DNA of 64,000 bases from Catenovulum sediminis (GCF_007289895.1 NZ_CP041660.1:2852001-2916000), one strand, 5' to 3'. Shown: positions 19,940 through 30,834, counted from the stretch's first letter. Translations and numbers: made by a program. The notes: generated from the letters alone by a model not told the origin.

Positions 19940-21172
19940 TTACTTTGAACTAAACTCTTCCATATCTTTTTCTACCGCGTCCATCATGCGTGGGAAAATA
20001 TCCGGTACTGCACTGGTAACCCGGTTCCAACTTGGAATAAAAGGTGTCTCCATTGGATTGTCTAAGAAGTGCAGACCTGCCTTTAAAATATTATGAGCAA
20101 ACAGTTCTACCGCCTGTTCTTCGCTGTGAATATCAAACTTTAAGCCGTTGATGGTTGCATCGTTGCGATAAGTTTCAACAAAATCTAGTGCAATTCGGTA
20201 GTAAGTTGCTTTGATAGAACGAAACGTTTCTGTGTTAAATACGACACCATTGGTTGCCAGTTTGCGGAAAATCGCTTTTGAAATGTCAATGGACATTTTC
20301 GACAAACCACCATTTTCGTTGTCAACGGATAAAGACTGATGCTTATGGTCATATGTATCAGCGATGTCGACCTGGCAAAGGCGGTTGTTAGAGTAGTTTC
20401 TGTCCATCTCTGACAATACGCCTATTTCCAATCCCCAGTCGCTGGGAATGCGAATATCATTAATGACATCGGTTCTAAACGAAAATTCCCCAGCCAATGG
20501 ATAGCGGTAGCTATCAAGATATTCTAGGTAATCTAGATTACCGAAAATCTTTTTGAGTGCGCGCAGCAGTGGGGTAACTAATAATCGGCTGACGCGACCA
20601 TTTATTTTTCCATCGGCAACTCGGGCATAATATCCTTTGCAAAATTCGTAGTTAAAATTGGGGTTAGCAACCGGATATAATAAACGCGCCAACATATGGC
20701 GGTCATAGGTTAAAATATCACAATCGTGCAAGGCAACCGATTCAGCTTGCCCTGAGCCCAACACAAAGCCAAGGCAGTACCATACATTTCGGCCTTTACC
20801 CAATTCTTTGGGCGCTAAGCCTTGCTCTTGTAACTCGGCATCTAAGGCTTGTAATCTAGGGCCATCGTTCCACAATACTTTAATTTTTTGCGGTAGCTTT
20901 GAGAAAAATTCAAGGGCATGACGATATTCGTCTTCAGTTGCTCTGTCTAAGCCGATGACAATTTGATTCAGATAAGGCACTTCACACAAATGCTCAACGA
21001 TGTTTTTAAGTGCAGGGCCTTGAAGTTCGGAATATAAAGAGGGCAGTACTAATGATAAGGGTCTTACTTTGGCAAATTCGGTTAATTCTTTTTCCATAGA
21101 TTCAATTGATACTGAATCCCGCGATAAATTGTGTAACGTCGTTATTACACCGTTCTGGTAAAAATCACCCAT
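19940..21172 (-). CDS. gpgS: Glucosyl-3-phosphoglycerate synthase
   Basis: A 410-residue GT-A glycosyltransferase (GT81-like) transferring glucose from a nucleotide sugar to 3-phosphoglycerate. Visible motifs include the donor-site region [12 protein letters not shown], the metal-binding ALHDCDI (DxD-like) and [13 protein letters not shown] with [13 protein letters not shown], which are typical of GpgS. The ribosome site AGGAGACAAAATG marks the start. It stands between the phosphatase and GH13 genes in one minus-strand operon. The product is dephosphorylated to the compatible solute glucosylglycerate. Confidence 0.88.
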   Translation of the reverse strand: MGDFYQNGVITTLHNLSRDSVSIESMEKELTEFAKVRPLSLVLPSLYSELQGPALKNIVEHLCEVPYLNQIVIGLDRATEDEYRHALEFFSKLPQKIKVLWNDGPRLQALDAELQEQGLAPKELGKGRNVWYCLGFVLGSGQAESVALHDCDILTYDRHMLARLLYPVANPNFNYEFCKGYYARVADGKINGRVSRLLVTPLLRALKKIFGNLDYLEYLDSYRYPLAGEFSFRTDVINDIRIPSDWGLEIGVLSEMDRNYSNNRLCQVDIADTYDHKHQSLSVDNENGGLSKMSIDISKAIFRKLATNGVVFNTETFRSIKATYYRIALDFVETYRNDATINGLKFDIHSEEQAVELFAHNILKAGLHFLDNPMETPFIPSWNRVTSAVPDIFPRMMDAVEKDMEEFSSK

Positions 21173-21188
21173 TTTGTCTCCTAAAAGT

Positions 21189-22010
21189 TTAAAGTAACTC
21201 TAACTGTCCTGCTGAAAAGCTCTGCAATATGTGTTCCATGCTTTCATTCCAACCAGCCGGACCATATGCATTGCTGTGATAAACTTGCTTTTTTCTAGCC
21301 AATTTAGGGGCTGGTTTATGACGTTTAATCCATACCGAGACGTCTGCTTCTTCTAACATTGCACAATCATTTTCACTATCACCCAATGCAACCGTTAAAA
21401 CCGGACAGCCCCACTTTTGACTATAATGCGATTTTAACCAGGCTAACGCGATACCTTTATTACACTGGCCTTGAATCGACAAAAAACGGCCGCCTTGGAG
21501 CGCCATTAGGTTTTGTTTTTGTAAATTTGTAATAAACTGTTGTTTTTCCTGTTCACTACCTTGCCAAATGATCGGTTCCGAAAAATCTCTTTTTTTACTG
21601 AGCAACGCTTCGCTTGCGGATAGCCCCGTATGTTGAATAACTTGTTCCACTGTCCAGTCATTAAAGCCTTCAAATTGATAATCCCATGATTTTTGTTTTG
21701 TTAATAAATCCAGAATATCTGCACGCCTTGCACCAATTAGGTGCATTAACTGGGTTTTTCCATTCTCCGCTGGTTGATAGATGGCAGAACCGTTTTCTAC
21801 GATGAAGGGATCTCCTAAATTAATCTGTTCATGCAATTGGCAAACTTCTGCTAAGGTTTTGCTGGTATTACATATTATCGGCACATCCATTTTTTTTAGA
21901 GTGTTTATACTAGGTAGAGCAGCTTGCCAATCGTAAGTATCATGATCTAACAAGGTGCCGTCCATATCAGTAAAGACTAATAATCTCATGTTTGTATTTG
22001 AGTTCATCAA
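21189..22010 (-). CDS. HAD phosphatase, MpgP/GpgP family
   Basis: A 273-residue haloacid-dehalogenase phosphatase. Motif I is FTDMDGTLLDHD, motif II ICNTSKTLAEV, and motif III/IV VALGDSENDCAMLEEAD. The cap domain resembles mannosyl-3-phosphoglycerate phosphatase (YedP type). Next to gpgS it most likely dephosphorylates glucosyl-3-phosphoglycerate. The start overlaps the kinase stop by four bases. Several Met codons at the N-terminus (residues 1, 2 and 8) leave the exact start open. Confidence 0.82.
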   Translation of the reverse strand: MMNSNTNMRLLVFTDMDGTLLDHDTYDWQAALPSINTLKKMDVPIICNTSKTLAEVCQLHEQINLGDPFIVENGSAIYQPAENGKTQLMHLIGARRADILDLLTKQKSWDYQFEGFNDWTVEQVIQHTGLSASEALLSKKRDFSEPIIWQGSEQEKQQFITNLQKQNLMALQGGRFLSIQGQCNKGIALAWLKSHYSQKWGCPVLTVALGDSENDCAMLEEADVSVWIKRHKPAPKLARKKQVYHSNAYGPAGWNESMEHILQSFSAGQLELL

Positions 22011-22906
22011 ACGGATAATCCTGTTACTTGTTGAAAATGTTGATCACTGCCCAGTTCAAAAACAATATCAGCTTTTGCTGGCAGGGTTGTAAACGCATGT
22101 TCGGTCAATCTTTGGTAGTGTTGAATGAAACGGCCTAATTCCGCGTCATTCATTACATGTGTACCCAGTTTAGCGGTTTGCCTGAGCTTTTCTTCCTGTT
22201 TACGACGCCATTGATATACGCATTCAAACGAAGGGGCTTTTAACATAATTAAGGTATCAAACATTTGAAATAGATCCGGGTAGTGCTCGCAAAGCTGTTC
22301 GTTTACATAGTTACGCCATTTGCCATTGGCATCTTCACTGCTTTCAAGTTCGTTAATCGGAGAATAAAGTGCCTGTGGACTTTGCGCTTCTAGCCCCATA
22401 CACCAACCTTCTAAAATAACTACGTCCATCGGACCGTTAACTTTATGCCAGGATGATTTATCCGCTCTATCATCAATGGCTTTGTTAAATCGCACTAATT
22501 CGATAGCGGCATGATCAGTCGCTAACTTTTTTAATGTTTTAATGGCCAGTGGAATGTCGTGCGTGCCTGGTACACCCCGGGTAATCAACAATGGATGTAT
22601 ATGCTTTGCCATGTTTTTACGTTCTTTTCTCGTTAAATAAAAATCATCTATCGAGAGATTTGCTACTTTAAGCTCAAACATTTTCGTTAAAATCTTTTCG
22701 ATAAAAAGTGCCATCGTTGATTTGCCGCTTCCTTGGCAGCCATTTATTGAAACATATAAGGTTTGTTGCTTGTTGTGATGTTGTTGTACAAGGTTTTCGC
22801 ATAACGGCAAATACCATTTATGTACAATCTCAATGAAATGCGAAGGTAAGTTTTGTTGAGCTATTAAGTCATTGATTATTGTGTCTGTACTTGAACGGTT
22901 TTGCAT
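22007..22906 (-). CDS. P-loop kinase, probable D-glycerate 3-kinase
   Basis: I place the start at 22906 because AAGGAG lies just upstream of that ATG, giving 299 residues; the open frame extends 13 codons further. The P-loop is SINGCQGSGKSTMALF, and SIDDFYLTRKER plus VVILEGWCMGL match the GLYK/phosphoribulokinase-like family of glycerate kinases. In this operon it would rephosphorylate the glycerate released by the GH13 phosphorylase, closing a cycle with GpgS. Reaction specificity (3- versus 2-phosphoglycerate) is inferred from family likeness. Confidence 0.75.
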   Translation of the reverse strand: MQNRSSTDTIINDLIAQQNLPSHFIEIVHKWYLPLCENLVQQHHNKQQTLYVSINGCQGSGKSTMALFIEKILTKMFELKVANLSIDDFYLTRKERKNMAKHIHPLLITRGVPGTHDIPLAIKTLKKLATDHAAIELVRFNKAIDDRADKSSWHKVNGPMDVVILEGWCMGLEAQSPQALYSPINELESSEDANGKWRNYVNEQLCEHYPDLFQMFDTLIMLKAPSFECVYQWRRKQEEKLRQTAKLGTHVMNDAELGRFIQHYQRLTEHAFTTLPAKADIVFELGSDQHFQQVTGLSV

Positions 22907-23116
22907 TTCCGACTCCTTGTAATATTTTGAGGCATAGTTTGGCAAATAACCTGGGTCAATCTAATGTAAGCAATAATGTTGCCAGCTCTACACTCTGCAA
23001 ATAGGTTCCAATAAAAAGCTTAGCAAAAAAATTGGGTATGCGTTTATTAATTGCCATGTTGAATTGTTTTCAACTTAGTGTTGGATAAAAAGGTCAATAA
23101 TGCGAGTTAGTTTCTG

Positions 23117-23122
23117 TATAAT
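23117..23122 (+). promoter_or_regulatory. Probable -10 box upstream of the dienelactone hydrolase gene
   Basis: A perfect TATAAT hexamer lies 44 bases before the ATG at 23167, preceded by CTG. No good -35 hexamer is visible at the right distance. It is the only promoter-like element I see in the 260-base divergent gap between the kinase and hydrolase genes. Confidence 0.4.
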
Positions 23123-23166
23123 GCGGCCAGATTAGCGCACTAAGCTAAGCTTTAACGGGAGCAGAA

Positions 23167-23910
23167 ATGATTATTCAAACAGAATTTGTTGATTTAAAAA
23201 CCCCAACGGGTGAAATGAGAACCTATATATACCGTCCCAAAGAAGCAGGGCAGTATCCGGCAATTATTTATTATTCTGAAATATTTCAGCAAACTGCACC
23301 GATAGCCCGCTCAGCAGCCATTATGGCAGGTCATGGATTTGTGGTTTTAGTACCCGAAGTGTTTCACGAATTAAATCCAATTGGCACTGTACTCGGGTAT
23401 GACGATGAAGGTAAAGATAAAGGCAATGCAGATAAGTTTGCCAAACCCTTAGAAGCGCATGACTCTGACACGCAAATGATGGTTGATTTTTTACAGCAGC
23501 AAAGCTATTGCACAGGACACATTGGTGCAATGGGCGTATGTATTGGCGGTCATTTAGCTTATCGTGCGGCGATGAATGAAAATATAAAAGCTGCATCTTG
23601 TTTGTACGCAACAGACATTCATTCAAGTACTTTGCCAAGTCAGGCGGGTGCCGATTCATTATCGCGTACCAAAGACATTAAAGGTGAGTTGATGATGGTA
23701 TGGGGTAAACAAGACCCACATGTACCAGATGAAGGCCGCTTTAAGATCCACCACAACCTGATTGATTCGGGTGTTAAATTTACCTGGTTTGAATTTAATG
23801 CCGCGCATGCATTTATGCGTGATGAAGGACTCGACAGATACGACCCGGCACTAGCAATGCAGGTGTACCGTATGTCAGTTGACTTGTTTAAACGAACTTT
23901 GGTTGTATAA
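23167..23910 (+). CDS. Dienelactone hydrolase family protein
   Basis: A 247-residue alpha/beta hydrolase. The nucleophile elbow is MGVCIGGH, with Cys as in dienelactone hydrolases. The acid lies near WGKQDPHVP and the catalytic His in FNAAHAFMRDEG. No signal peptide. The ATG follows GGGAGCAGAA. The MetF-like gene follows 14 bases downstream, so the two probably form an operon. The substrate is unknown. Confidence 0.87.
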   Translation: MIIQTEFVDLKTPTGEMRTYIYRPKEAGQYPAIIYYSEIFQQTAPIARSAAIMAGHGFVVLVPEVFHELNPIGTVLGYDDEGKDKGNADKFAKPLEAHDSDTQMMVDFLQQQSYCTGHIGAMGVCIGGHLAYRAAMNENIKAASCLYATDIHSSTLPSQAGADSLSRTKDIKGELMMVWGKQDPHVPDEGRFKIHHNLIDSGVKFTWFEFNAAHAFMRDEGLDRYDPALAMQVYRMSVDLFKRTLVV

Positions 23911-23924
23911 GTTAGGAAATTTTA

Positions 23925-24674
23925 ATGAATATCTCGTTTGAAATTGTACCTCGCACGGCTGAGGCTACAGAACAACAAATGGACTTTGTTAAACAGCAAT
24001 TGCCGTTTATTAACACCATTAATATCCCCGATTTATTGCGTTTACCGATCCGCAGTTGGGAAGGCACTGATTATGTTGACCGTAGCCAGTACAGTTATAT
24101 TCCACATGTGCGCTCGATTGATTTTGATATTAAATCAAACCGCTTACAGGAGATTATTGAAGCGCGGGAACTGGATAAAATACTGATTGTAACAGGCGAT
24201 CCCCCGCCGGACCGCTCGCATCAGGTCTATCGTACTCATGTTGTCGATTTGGTTCGAAAAATTCGTGCAGACTTCCCGGATATTGAAATATTTTGCGGTT
24301 TTGACCCATACCGCTATGGGGTAAAACAAGAACGTGATTATATTCTGGATAAGTTTGATGCAGGCTGTGACTATATATTATCGCAACCGTTTTTTGATAA
24401 ACGTTTGTTAGATGTTTACGCAGATTTTCTGCCGGCAGATAAAGTGTATTGGGGGGTTTCACCTGTGATCACTGAAAAAAGCCAGGCGTATTGGGAAAAT
24501 GTAAATAAAGTTGTTTTTCCTAAATCATTCAGACCAGATTATGATTGGAATACCGACTTTGCTGTTGAAGTGTTAGAGCACTGTCAAAAAACAGGCTCGC
24601 ACTGTTATTTCATGCCGATTAGAATTGATCTTGAACGTTATTTTTTACCGATTCGCGAAAAATTAGGCTGGTAA
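23925..24674 (+). CDS. Methylenetetrahydrofolate reductase-like (MetF superfamily) protein
   Basis: 249 residues, shorter than MetF (about 295). It begins MNISFEIVPRT, like the SFEFFPP start of MetF, and carries ILIVTGDPPPDRS, equivalent to the MetF ALRGD segment, plus an FDAGCDYILSQPFFD motif like the family's GADFAITQFFFD. The TIM-barrel fold and flavin site therefore seem likely, but the folate specificity is not assured. It is paired with the upstream hydrolase. A one-carbon or related redox role is inference. Confidence 0.65.
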   Translation: MNISFEIVPRTAEATEQQMDFVKQQLPFINTINIPDLLRLPIRSWEGTDYVDRSQYSYIPHVRSIDFDIKSNRLQEIIEARELDKILIVTGDPPPDRSHQVYRTHVVDLVRKIRADFPDIEIFCGFDPYRYGVKQERDYILDKFDAGCDYILSQPFFDKRLLDVYADFLPADKVYWGVSPVITEKSQAYWENVNKVVFPKSFRPDYDWNTDFAVEVLEHCQKTGSHCYFMPIRIDLERYFLPIREKLGW

Positions 24675-24708
24675 CACAAAAAAAAATCAAAAAATTTCAC
24701 ACTTCCCC

Positions 24709-24737
24709 CTTGTGTTGTCTTTTCCAAACCCCATTTA
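24709..24737 (+). promoter_or_regulatory. Sigma-32 (heat-shock) promoter of groESL
   Basis: CTTGTGT at 24709-24715 and CCCCATTTA at 24729-24737 are separated by 13 bases. This is close to the RpoH consensus (CTTGAAA, 13-15 bp, CCCCAT-T). It lies about 95 bases upstream of groES. An imperfect GC-rich stem (about 24759-24783, loop AAGC) lies in the untranslated leader. Confidence 0.85.
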
Positions 24738-24831
24738 TTGCATCAACTTAAGAATTTCCCGGCGCCGCTAAGCAGCGTCGGGTTTTACTAACAAACCATA
24801 GTGTAATTAATTTCTCAGGAGATTAGAGAAG

Positions 24832-25122
24832 ATGAATATTCGTCCTTTAAATGATCGCGTTATCGTTAAGCGCTTGGAAGTTGAAACTAAGTCAGCTGGC
24901 GGTATCGTTTTAACTGGAAGTGCAGCCGAAAAATCATCTAAAGGTGAAGTATTGGCTGTCGGTAATGGCCGCACTTTAGATAATGGTCAAGTAAAAGCTG
25001 TCGATGTAAAAGTAGGTGAAACTGTGTTATTTGGTAACTACATCGAAAAATCTGAAAAGATTGACGGCGAAGAAGTATTGATCATGAAAGAAGAGAACAT
25101 CTTGGGTGTGGTTGAAGGTTAA
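24832..25122 (+). CDS. groES: Co-chaperonin GroES
   Basis: A 96-residue cap of the GroEL cage. [15 protein letters not shown] at the start and the mobile loop with [11 protein letters not shown] are canonical, as is the ending [10 protein letters not shown]. The ribosome site is CAGGAG. It is followed by groEL after 63 bases. Confidence 0.98.
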   Translation: MNIRPLNDRVIVKRLEVETKSAGGIVLTGSAAEKSSKGEVLAVGNGRTLDNGQVKAVDVKVGETVLFGNYIEKSEKIDGEEVLIMKEENILGVVEG

Positions 25123-25164
25123 TTTTTATAACCAGATATAAAAACCATATTGAGTAATAAGTAA

Positions 25165-26832
<1,668 letters not shown>

Positions 26833-26870
26833 TCTGAAAAAGACATCATCCTCCAGAACACTTGTTCGTT

Positions 26871-26896
26871 AAAAACCCAGCTTCGGCTGGGTTTTT
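26871..26896 (+). terminator. Rho-independent terminator of groESL
   Basis: A stem AAAAACCCAGC / GCTGGGTTTTT with a TTCG tetraloop-like centre, followed by further T-rich sequence. The same structure recurs in the right-hand repeat at 48694. Confidence 0.93.
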
Positions 26897-26934
26897 GCTT
26901 TTTAATGATAGAAAATACCGTTTTGCTATAGGGT

Positions 26935-27534
26935 GTGAACAGCTTAGTGAAAATTTATATTAAAAACATGGTTTGTGACCGGTGTATTCTGGCGGTAGAA
27001 AATATACTGCAAGAGATGCAGTTAAGTTATGTCACTGTTGGTTTAGGTGTGGTGGATTTTTCAAACCATCTAGGTGAGCAACTACCCGATCTTATTCATA
27101 CTCAATTAAGCCAGCGATTAGAAACGCTGGGCTTTTCACTGCTTAATAATTCAAAAAGTAAGTTAATTGATGCGGTAAAAAATTCGTGCATTGACTATCT
27201 TAAAAGCACCATAGAAGGTGAGCAGGCGCCAACCCATGTGCGCTTGTCTGAGCATATTAATCATTATGTTGCGCGGGAATATAAATATCTAAGCAATTTG
27301 TTTTCTGAAGTAGAAGGCATCACGATTGAGCAATACTTTATAAAACTTAGAGTTGAAACAACAAAAGAACTACTGGTCTACGGTGAGTTATCGCTGGCGG
27401 AAATTGCATCTTTGTTAGGCTATAGCAGTGTTGCGCATTTAAGCGGGCAATTTAAAAAAGTGACCGGGTTAACGCCAAGTTATTTTCGCACGGTAAAAGA
27501 TCAAAAACTCAGAAATGCTTTAGATAAACTGTAA
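26935..27534 (+). CDS. AraC-type regulator with N-terminal HMA-like domain (left copy)
   Basis: 199 residues from a GTG start (another GTG at 26947 is possible). The N-terminal part has IYIKNMVCDRCILAVENIL, a CxxC metal-binding pattern like heavy-metal-associated domains. The C-terminal third is an AraC helix-turn-helix (ELSLAEIASLLGYSSVAHLSGQFKKVTGLTPSYFR). This architecture suggests a metal- or redox-responsive regulator, which is inference. It lies between the groESL terminator and the DUF4396-like gene. A near-identical copy is at 48758; differences include Thr/Ala in the QRLE.LGF region, Pro/Gln, Tyr/His, Thr/Lys and Thr/Ser. Confidence 0.85.
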   Translation: MNSLVKIYIKNMVCDRCILAVENILQEMQLSYVTVGLGVVDFSNHLGEQLPDLIHTQLSQRLETLGFSLLNNSKSKLIDAVKNSCIDYLKSTIEGEQAPTHVRLSEHINHYVAREYKYLSNLFSEVEGITIEQYFIKLRVETTKELLVYGELSLAEIASLLGYSSVAHLSGQFKKVTGLTPSYFRTVKDQKLRNALDKL

Positions 27535-27621
27535 ACTCTATAACAAAAACAAATAATCCTGTAACGAGCATCGGGCGCAACTGTTTTAAACTATTGGCCA
27601 GTCAATAGTATGGAGTCTCTA

Positions 27622-28050
27622 ATGGGTATGAATTGGAACAACAAAACAAACTGGATTAAAAGTGCACACAATACAAAATGGTGTTTATTGGGTTGTGCGA
27701 TTGGTGATTTTGGTACAATTGCCTATTTTCAATTTAATGAGCACAACCTTTCAACTTTAAGTGTAATGTTATTCGCAATGTTTAACGGGTTGCTCACCAG
27801 CATTATGCTGGAAACGATTATTTTGTATCGTGCACATTTTACGTTGAAAGCGGCGCTTAAAACCGCTTTTGGCATGAGTTTTATTTCTATGCTGGCGATG
27901 GAAGCGGCGATGAATTTAACCGACTATGCGTTAACCGGCGGGGCAATCTTAACCTGGTGGGTGATCCCTTTGGCGCTGCTTGCAGGCTTTTTAACCCCTT
28001 GGCCATATAATTACTGGCGATTAGAAAAACACGGTAAGTGTTGTCACTAA
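27622..28050 (+). CDS. DUF4396-like small membrane protein (left copy)
   Basis: 142 residues from the ATG at 27622, chosen because GGAG lies seven bases upstream; an in-frame ATG at 27610 lacks a site. Four hydrophobic segments are visible. The C-terminal pattern MEAAMNLTDYALTGG, then GFLTPWPYNYWRLEKHGKCCH, is that of DUF4396 proteins, with terminal Cys-Cys-His and other His/Cys residues that could bind metal. It follows the HMA-AraC gene, so metal handling is a reasonable but unproven guess. Its 3' end overlaps the convergent dehydrogenase frame. Confidence 0.7.
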   Translation: MGMNWNNKTNWIKSAHNTKWCLLGCAIGDFGTIAYFQFNEHNLSTLSVMLFAMFNGLLTSIMLETIILYRAHFTLKAALKTAFGMSFISMLAMEAAMNLTDYALTGGAILTWWVIPLALLAGFLTPWPYNYWRLEKHGKCCH

Positions 28051-28474
28051 CCTGTATTTTTGGGCCGCAGGCGATAAATTTTTCCGTTGTCACTGGAAAA
28101 GTAAAGGTAACCATCTGGACCCGTGATAACGGCGCGTATTCTTTGCTCAAGTGATTCTAACAAGCGTTCTTCGGTTGTGATATGACCGTTTTCATCAATC
28201 TCAACACGGTTTAGATGTTTTAATTTCATCGCACCTGAAAATAAACTGCCTTGCCATTTTGGGAAGGCTTTTCCTTGGTATAAAGTTAATCCACCCGGCG
28301 CGATGGAGGGGGTATACACTTTTTTCGCTGCTTGCATACCGGGCATTTTTTCTTCACCAACGGAAATCGGTCCCCAGTATTCTTTGCCTTGCGAAACGAG
28401 TGGCCAGCCGTAATTTTTGCCTTTTTCGATGAGGTTAATTTCATCACCACCACGCGGACCATGCTCAATCGACC
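28047..28474 (-). pseudogene. Sugar dehydrogenase C-terminal fragment, interrupted by IS66 (left copy)
   Basis: The frame corresponds to about residues 251-392 of the intact dehydrogenase at 49870-51048 (EKMPGMQAAKKVYTP through YRLRPKNTG). It is cut at 28474 by the IS66 element, then continues at 30868 for about 79 bases before homology stops. No start codon or N-terminal half exists, so it is a dead fragment left by the duplication. Confidence 0.92.
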
Positions 28475-28556
28475 GTAAGCGCCTAATGAACTAACGTTCT
28501 TACTTTCGAGATCTCAGAGCCGCATAATTTCCTCATCATTCACGCGAGGAAATAAC

Positions 28557-28865
28557 ATGCTCACCGCTAAACAAGAATACTGGCAAACACATATCGAACA
28601 ATGGCAAGCATCAGGGCTTACTCAAGCGGCTTATTGTCGTCAGCATAATTTATGTCAAAACGGCTTAAGCTATCATAAGCATAAATTGGCTAACTTACCC
28701 AGCCATGTTAATTCCGTGACCAACGGATTTGCTCGTGTCCAAGTCATGGAAAGCTATACAACCAGTCAACCACTGAGCGTTCATCTGAATAACGGCCTCA
28801 AGGTCAGTGGTATTACACACCAAAACCTTGAGCTGGTTAAACAGTTGGCCCAGGTGTTGTCATGA
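28557..28865 (+). CDS. tnpA: IS66 family TnpA (accessory protein)
   Basis: 102 residues with an N-terminal helix-turn-helix-like WQASGLTQAAYCRQHNL typical of IS66 orf1. It overlaps tnpB by four bases (ATGA), the usual coupling in this family. It is required with TnpB for transposition in studied IS66 members. Confidence 0.93.
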   Translation: MLTAKQEYWQTHIEQWQASGLTQAAYCRQHNLCQNGLSYHKHKLANLPSHVNSVTNGFARVQVMESYTTSQPLSVHLNNGLKVSGITHQNLELVKQLAQVLS

Positions 28866-29227
28866 ACCAAGTGATGCGCCCCAACATCTCACTGACACAA
28901 GTCTACCTTTATTGTCAGCCCGTTGATTTTAGAAAATCCTTTCGCGGGTTATCTGCCATTATTGAATGTGAGCTTGGCCACAATCCATTTGAAGGTCACT
29001 TATACGCCTTCACCAATCGCCAGCGTAATAAAATAAAGTGCCTCTTTTGGGAAAACAACGGTTTCGTGCTCTATTACAAGAGTTTAGCCGAAGAAAAATT
29101 CCAGTGGCCACGCAACAATGAAGAGATGATAACTTTAACCGGACAGCAGATAAATTGGTTACTCGATGGCTATGATATTAGTGCTATGCAAGGCCATAAA
29201 AAACTTCATTATGAGGCTGTTTTTTAG
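28862..29227 (+). CDS. tnpB: IS66 family TnpB (accessory protein)
   Basis: 121 residues. The family signature VDFRKSFRGLSAIIE and the YAFTNRQRNKIKCLFWENNGF block are present, with FQWPRN towards the C-terminus. Function is accessory to the transposase. Confidence 0.96.
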   Translation: MNQVMRPNISLTQVYLYCQPVDFRKSFRGLSAIIECELGHNPFEGHLYAFTNRQRNKIKCLFWENNGFVLYYKSLAEEKFQWPRNNEEMITLTGQQINWLLDGYDISAMQGHKKLHYEAVF

Positions 29228-29262
29228 GGCTTTTTGACGCTCACTTTGCTATAATACCCGCC

Positions 29263-30834
29263 ATGAAAATGTCGCCCAAAGCTCAATCAAATCAAGCTTC
29301 TACATCTGTCGAAACTACGACTGAGATGGCAGCCTTGCTGTCTGAAAAAGACGACATTATCGACAAAAAATCAGAAGTGATTGCTTGGCAACAACAGCGT
29401 ATCGCTTTGTTAGAAGAATACCTCAACCTTGCTAACCAAAAACGTTTTGGGTCTAGCAGTGAACAAACCACAGCTGAGCAAGGTAACTTGTTTAACGAAG
29501 CTGAAATCACCGCAGAGCCAGAGCAAGAAGAACTGCTTTTACCTGATACCGCTTCAAAAACCAAAACAGGGCGTAAACCTTTCTCTGATAAATTACCACG
29601 CGAACAAGTATTCGCTTATTTATCTGAAAAAGACAAAGCCGGTGCCATTGATACCTTCTTTGTAAAAGTCCGAGAAGAGCTAGACATCATCCCTGCTCAA
29701 GTGCGTGTGCTGGAATACATGCAAGAAAAAGCCGTGTTTAAAGATGAACAAGACAAGCGCATTATCAAAGCCGCTGAAGTCACATTACACCCTGTAGCCA
29801 AAGCGATGGGCAGTGTGAACTTAATGACCTACGTGATTGTGTCGAAATACGCGGATGGTATGCCACTGTATCGTTTAGAAAATATCATCCGCCGTTATGG
29901 TGGTGATATCTCAAGGGCGACCTTAGCGAATTGGGTTATCGCGTTGGCAAGGCAAGTTCAACCACTTATTCATTTACTCCGTGAGTATCAACATAACGGC
30001 CCACTGATAATGGCGGATGAAACTCGCATTCAGGTACTCAAAGAACCAGGCGCTTCCCCAACGGGTGATAAATACATGTGGGTCACTCTAGGCGGAGAGC
30101 CTAATCGACAATCAGTGCTGTTTGAATATGATCCTTCGCGTAGTCAGGAGGTACCCTTGCGCCTGCTGGATGGATTCACGGGAGGTTACCTGCAATCTGA
30201 TGGATATGCTGGATATAATGCGGTCTGCAAAGAATATAAACTGACCTCATTAGGGTGTTGGGATCATGCAAGGCGTAAATTTAAAGAAGCTCAGATCGTG
30301 CAACCGAAAAGTAAAAAGACCAAAGTCAGTAAAGCGGATATGGCACTCAGCTATATCAACAAGTTGTATGTGATAGAGCGTAATATAAAATCATTGAGTG
30401 CTGATGGGAAATACCAAGCGCGTCAAGCGCAAAGCGTGCCTGTTCTGAACAAGTTGAAAAAGTGGTTAGACGTGCAGCGCCCCAAAGTAGTCAAAGACAG
30501 TTTAACGGGCACAGCAATGACTTACTTACACAACCAATGGGACAAATTAACGGTTTACTGTAAAGATGGCCGATTAAATATCAGCAATATCCTAGCAGAA
30601 AATGCGATCCGCCCGTTTGCTGTTGGCAGAAAAGCTTGGTTATTTGCAGATAGTCCCGCTGGTGCGCATGCGAGTGGAATACACTATAGCTTGATAGAAA
30701 CGGCTAAGCTTAATGGACTTGAGCCGTATCACTATTTAAATGCGGTATTCAAAGCCTTACCATACGCAGATACGGTTGAAAAGTTAGAAAGGCTCCTGCC
30801 ATGGAATTTTAAAGCCGAAAATAAAGAAAGCTAG
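29263..30834 (+). CDS. tnpC: IS66 family transposase TnpC
   Basis: 523 residues. An N-terminal coiled coil (about 20-60), then a region with HPVAKAMGSVNLMTYVIVSKYADGMPL shortened here to its core PLYRLENIIRRYG, then the DDE domain: LIMADETRIQVL (D), YLQSDGYAGYNAV (D) and ENAIRPFAVGRKAWLF (E). The C-terminal SSG-like end ADTVEKLERLLPWN is typical. It appears intact and potentially active. Confidence 0.96.
   Translation: MKMSPKAQSNQASTSVETTTEMAALLSEKDDIIDKKSEVIAWQQQRIALLEEYLNLANQKRFGSSSEQTTAEQGNLFNEAEITAEPEQEELLLPDTASKTKTGRKPFSDKLPREQVFAYLSEKDKAGAIDTFFVKVREELDIIPAQVRVLEYMQEKAVFKDEQDKRIIKAAEVTLHPVAKAMGSVNLMTYVIVSKYADGMPLYRLENIIRRYGGDISRATLANWVIALARQVQPLIHLLREYQHNGPLIMADETRIQVLKEPGASPTGDKYMWVTLGGEPNRQSVLFEYDPSRSQEVPLRLLDGFTGGYLQSDGYAGYNAVCKEYKLTSLGCWDHARRKFKEAQIVQPKSKKTKVSKADMALSYINKLYVIERNIKSLSADGKYQARQAQSVPVLNKLKKWLDVQRPKVVKDSLTGTAMTYLHNQWDKLTVYCKDGRLNISNILAENAIRPFAVGRKAWLFADSPAGAHASGIHYSLIETAKLNGLEPYHYLNAVFKALPYADTVEKLERLLPWNFKAENKES

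Noticed and set aside
28286-28468. Small minus-strand reading frame in the left repeat
   Set aside because: It is an out-of-frame reading of the dehydrogenase fragment; the same shadow appears in the intact right copy.
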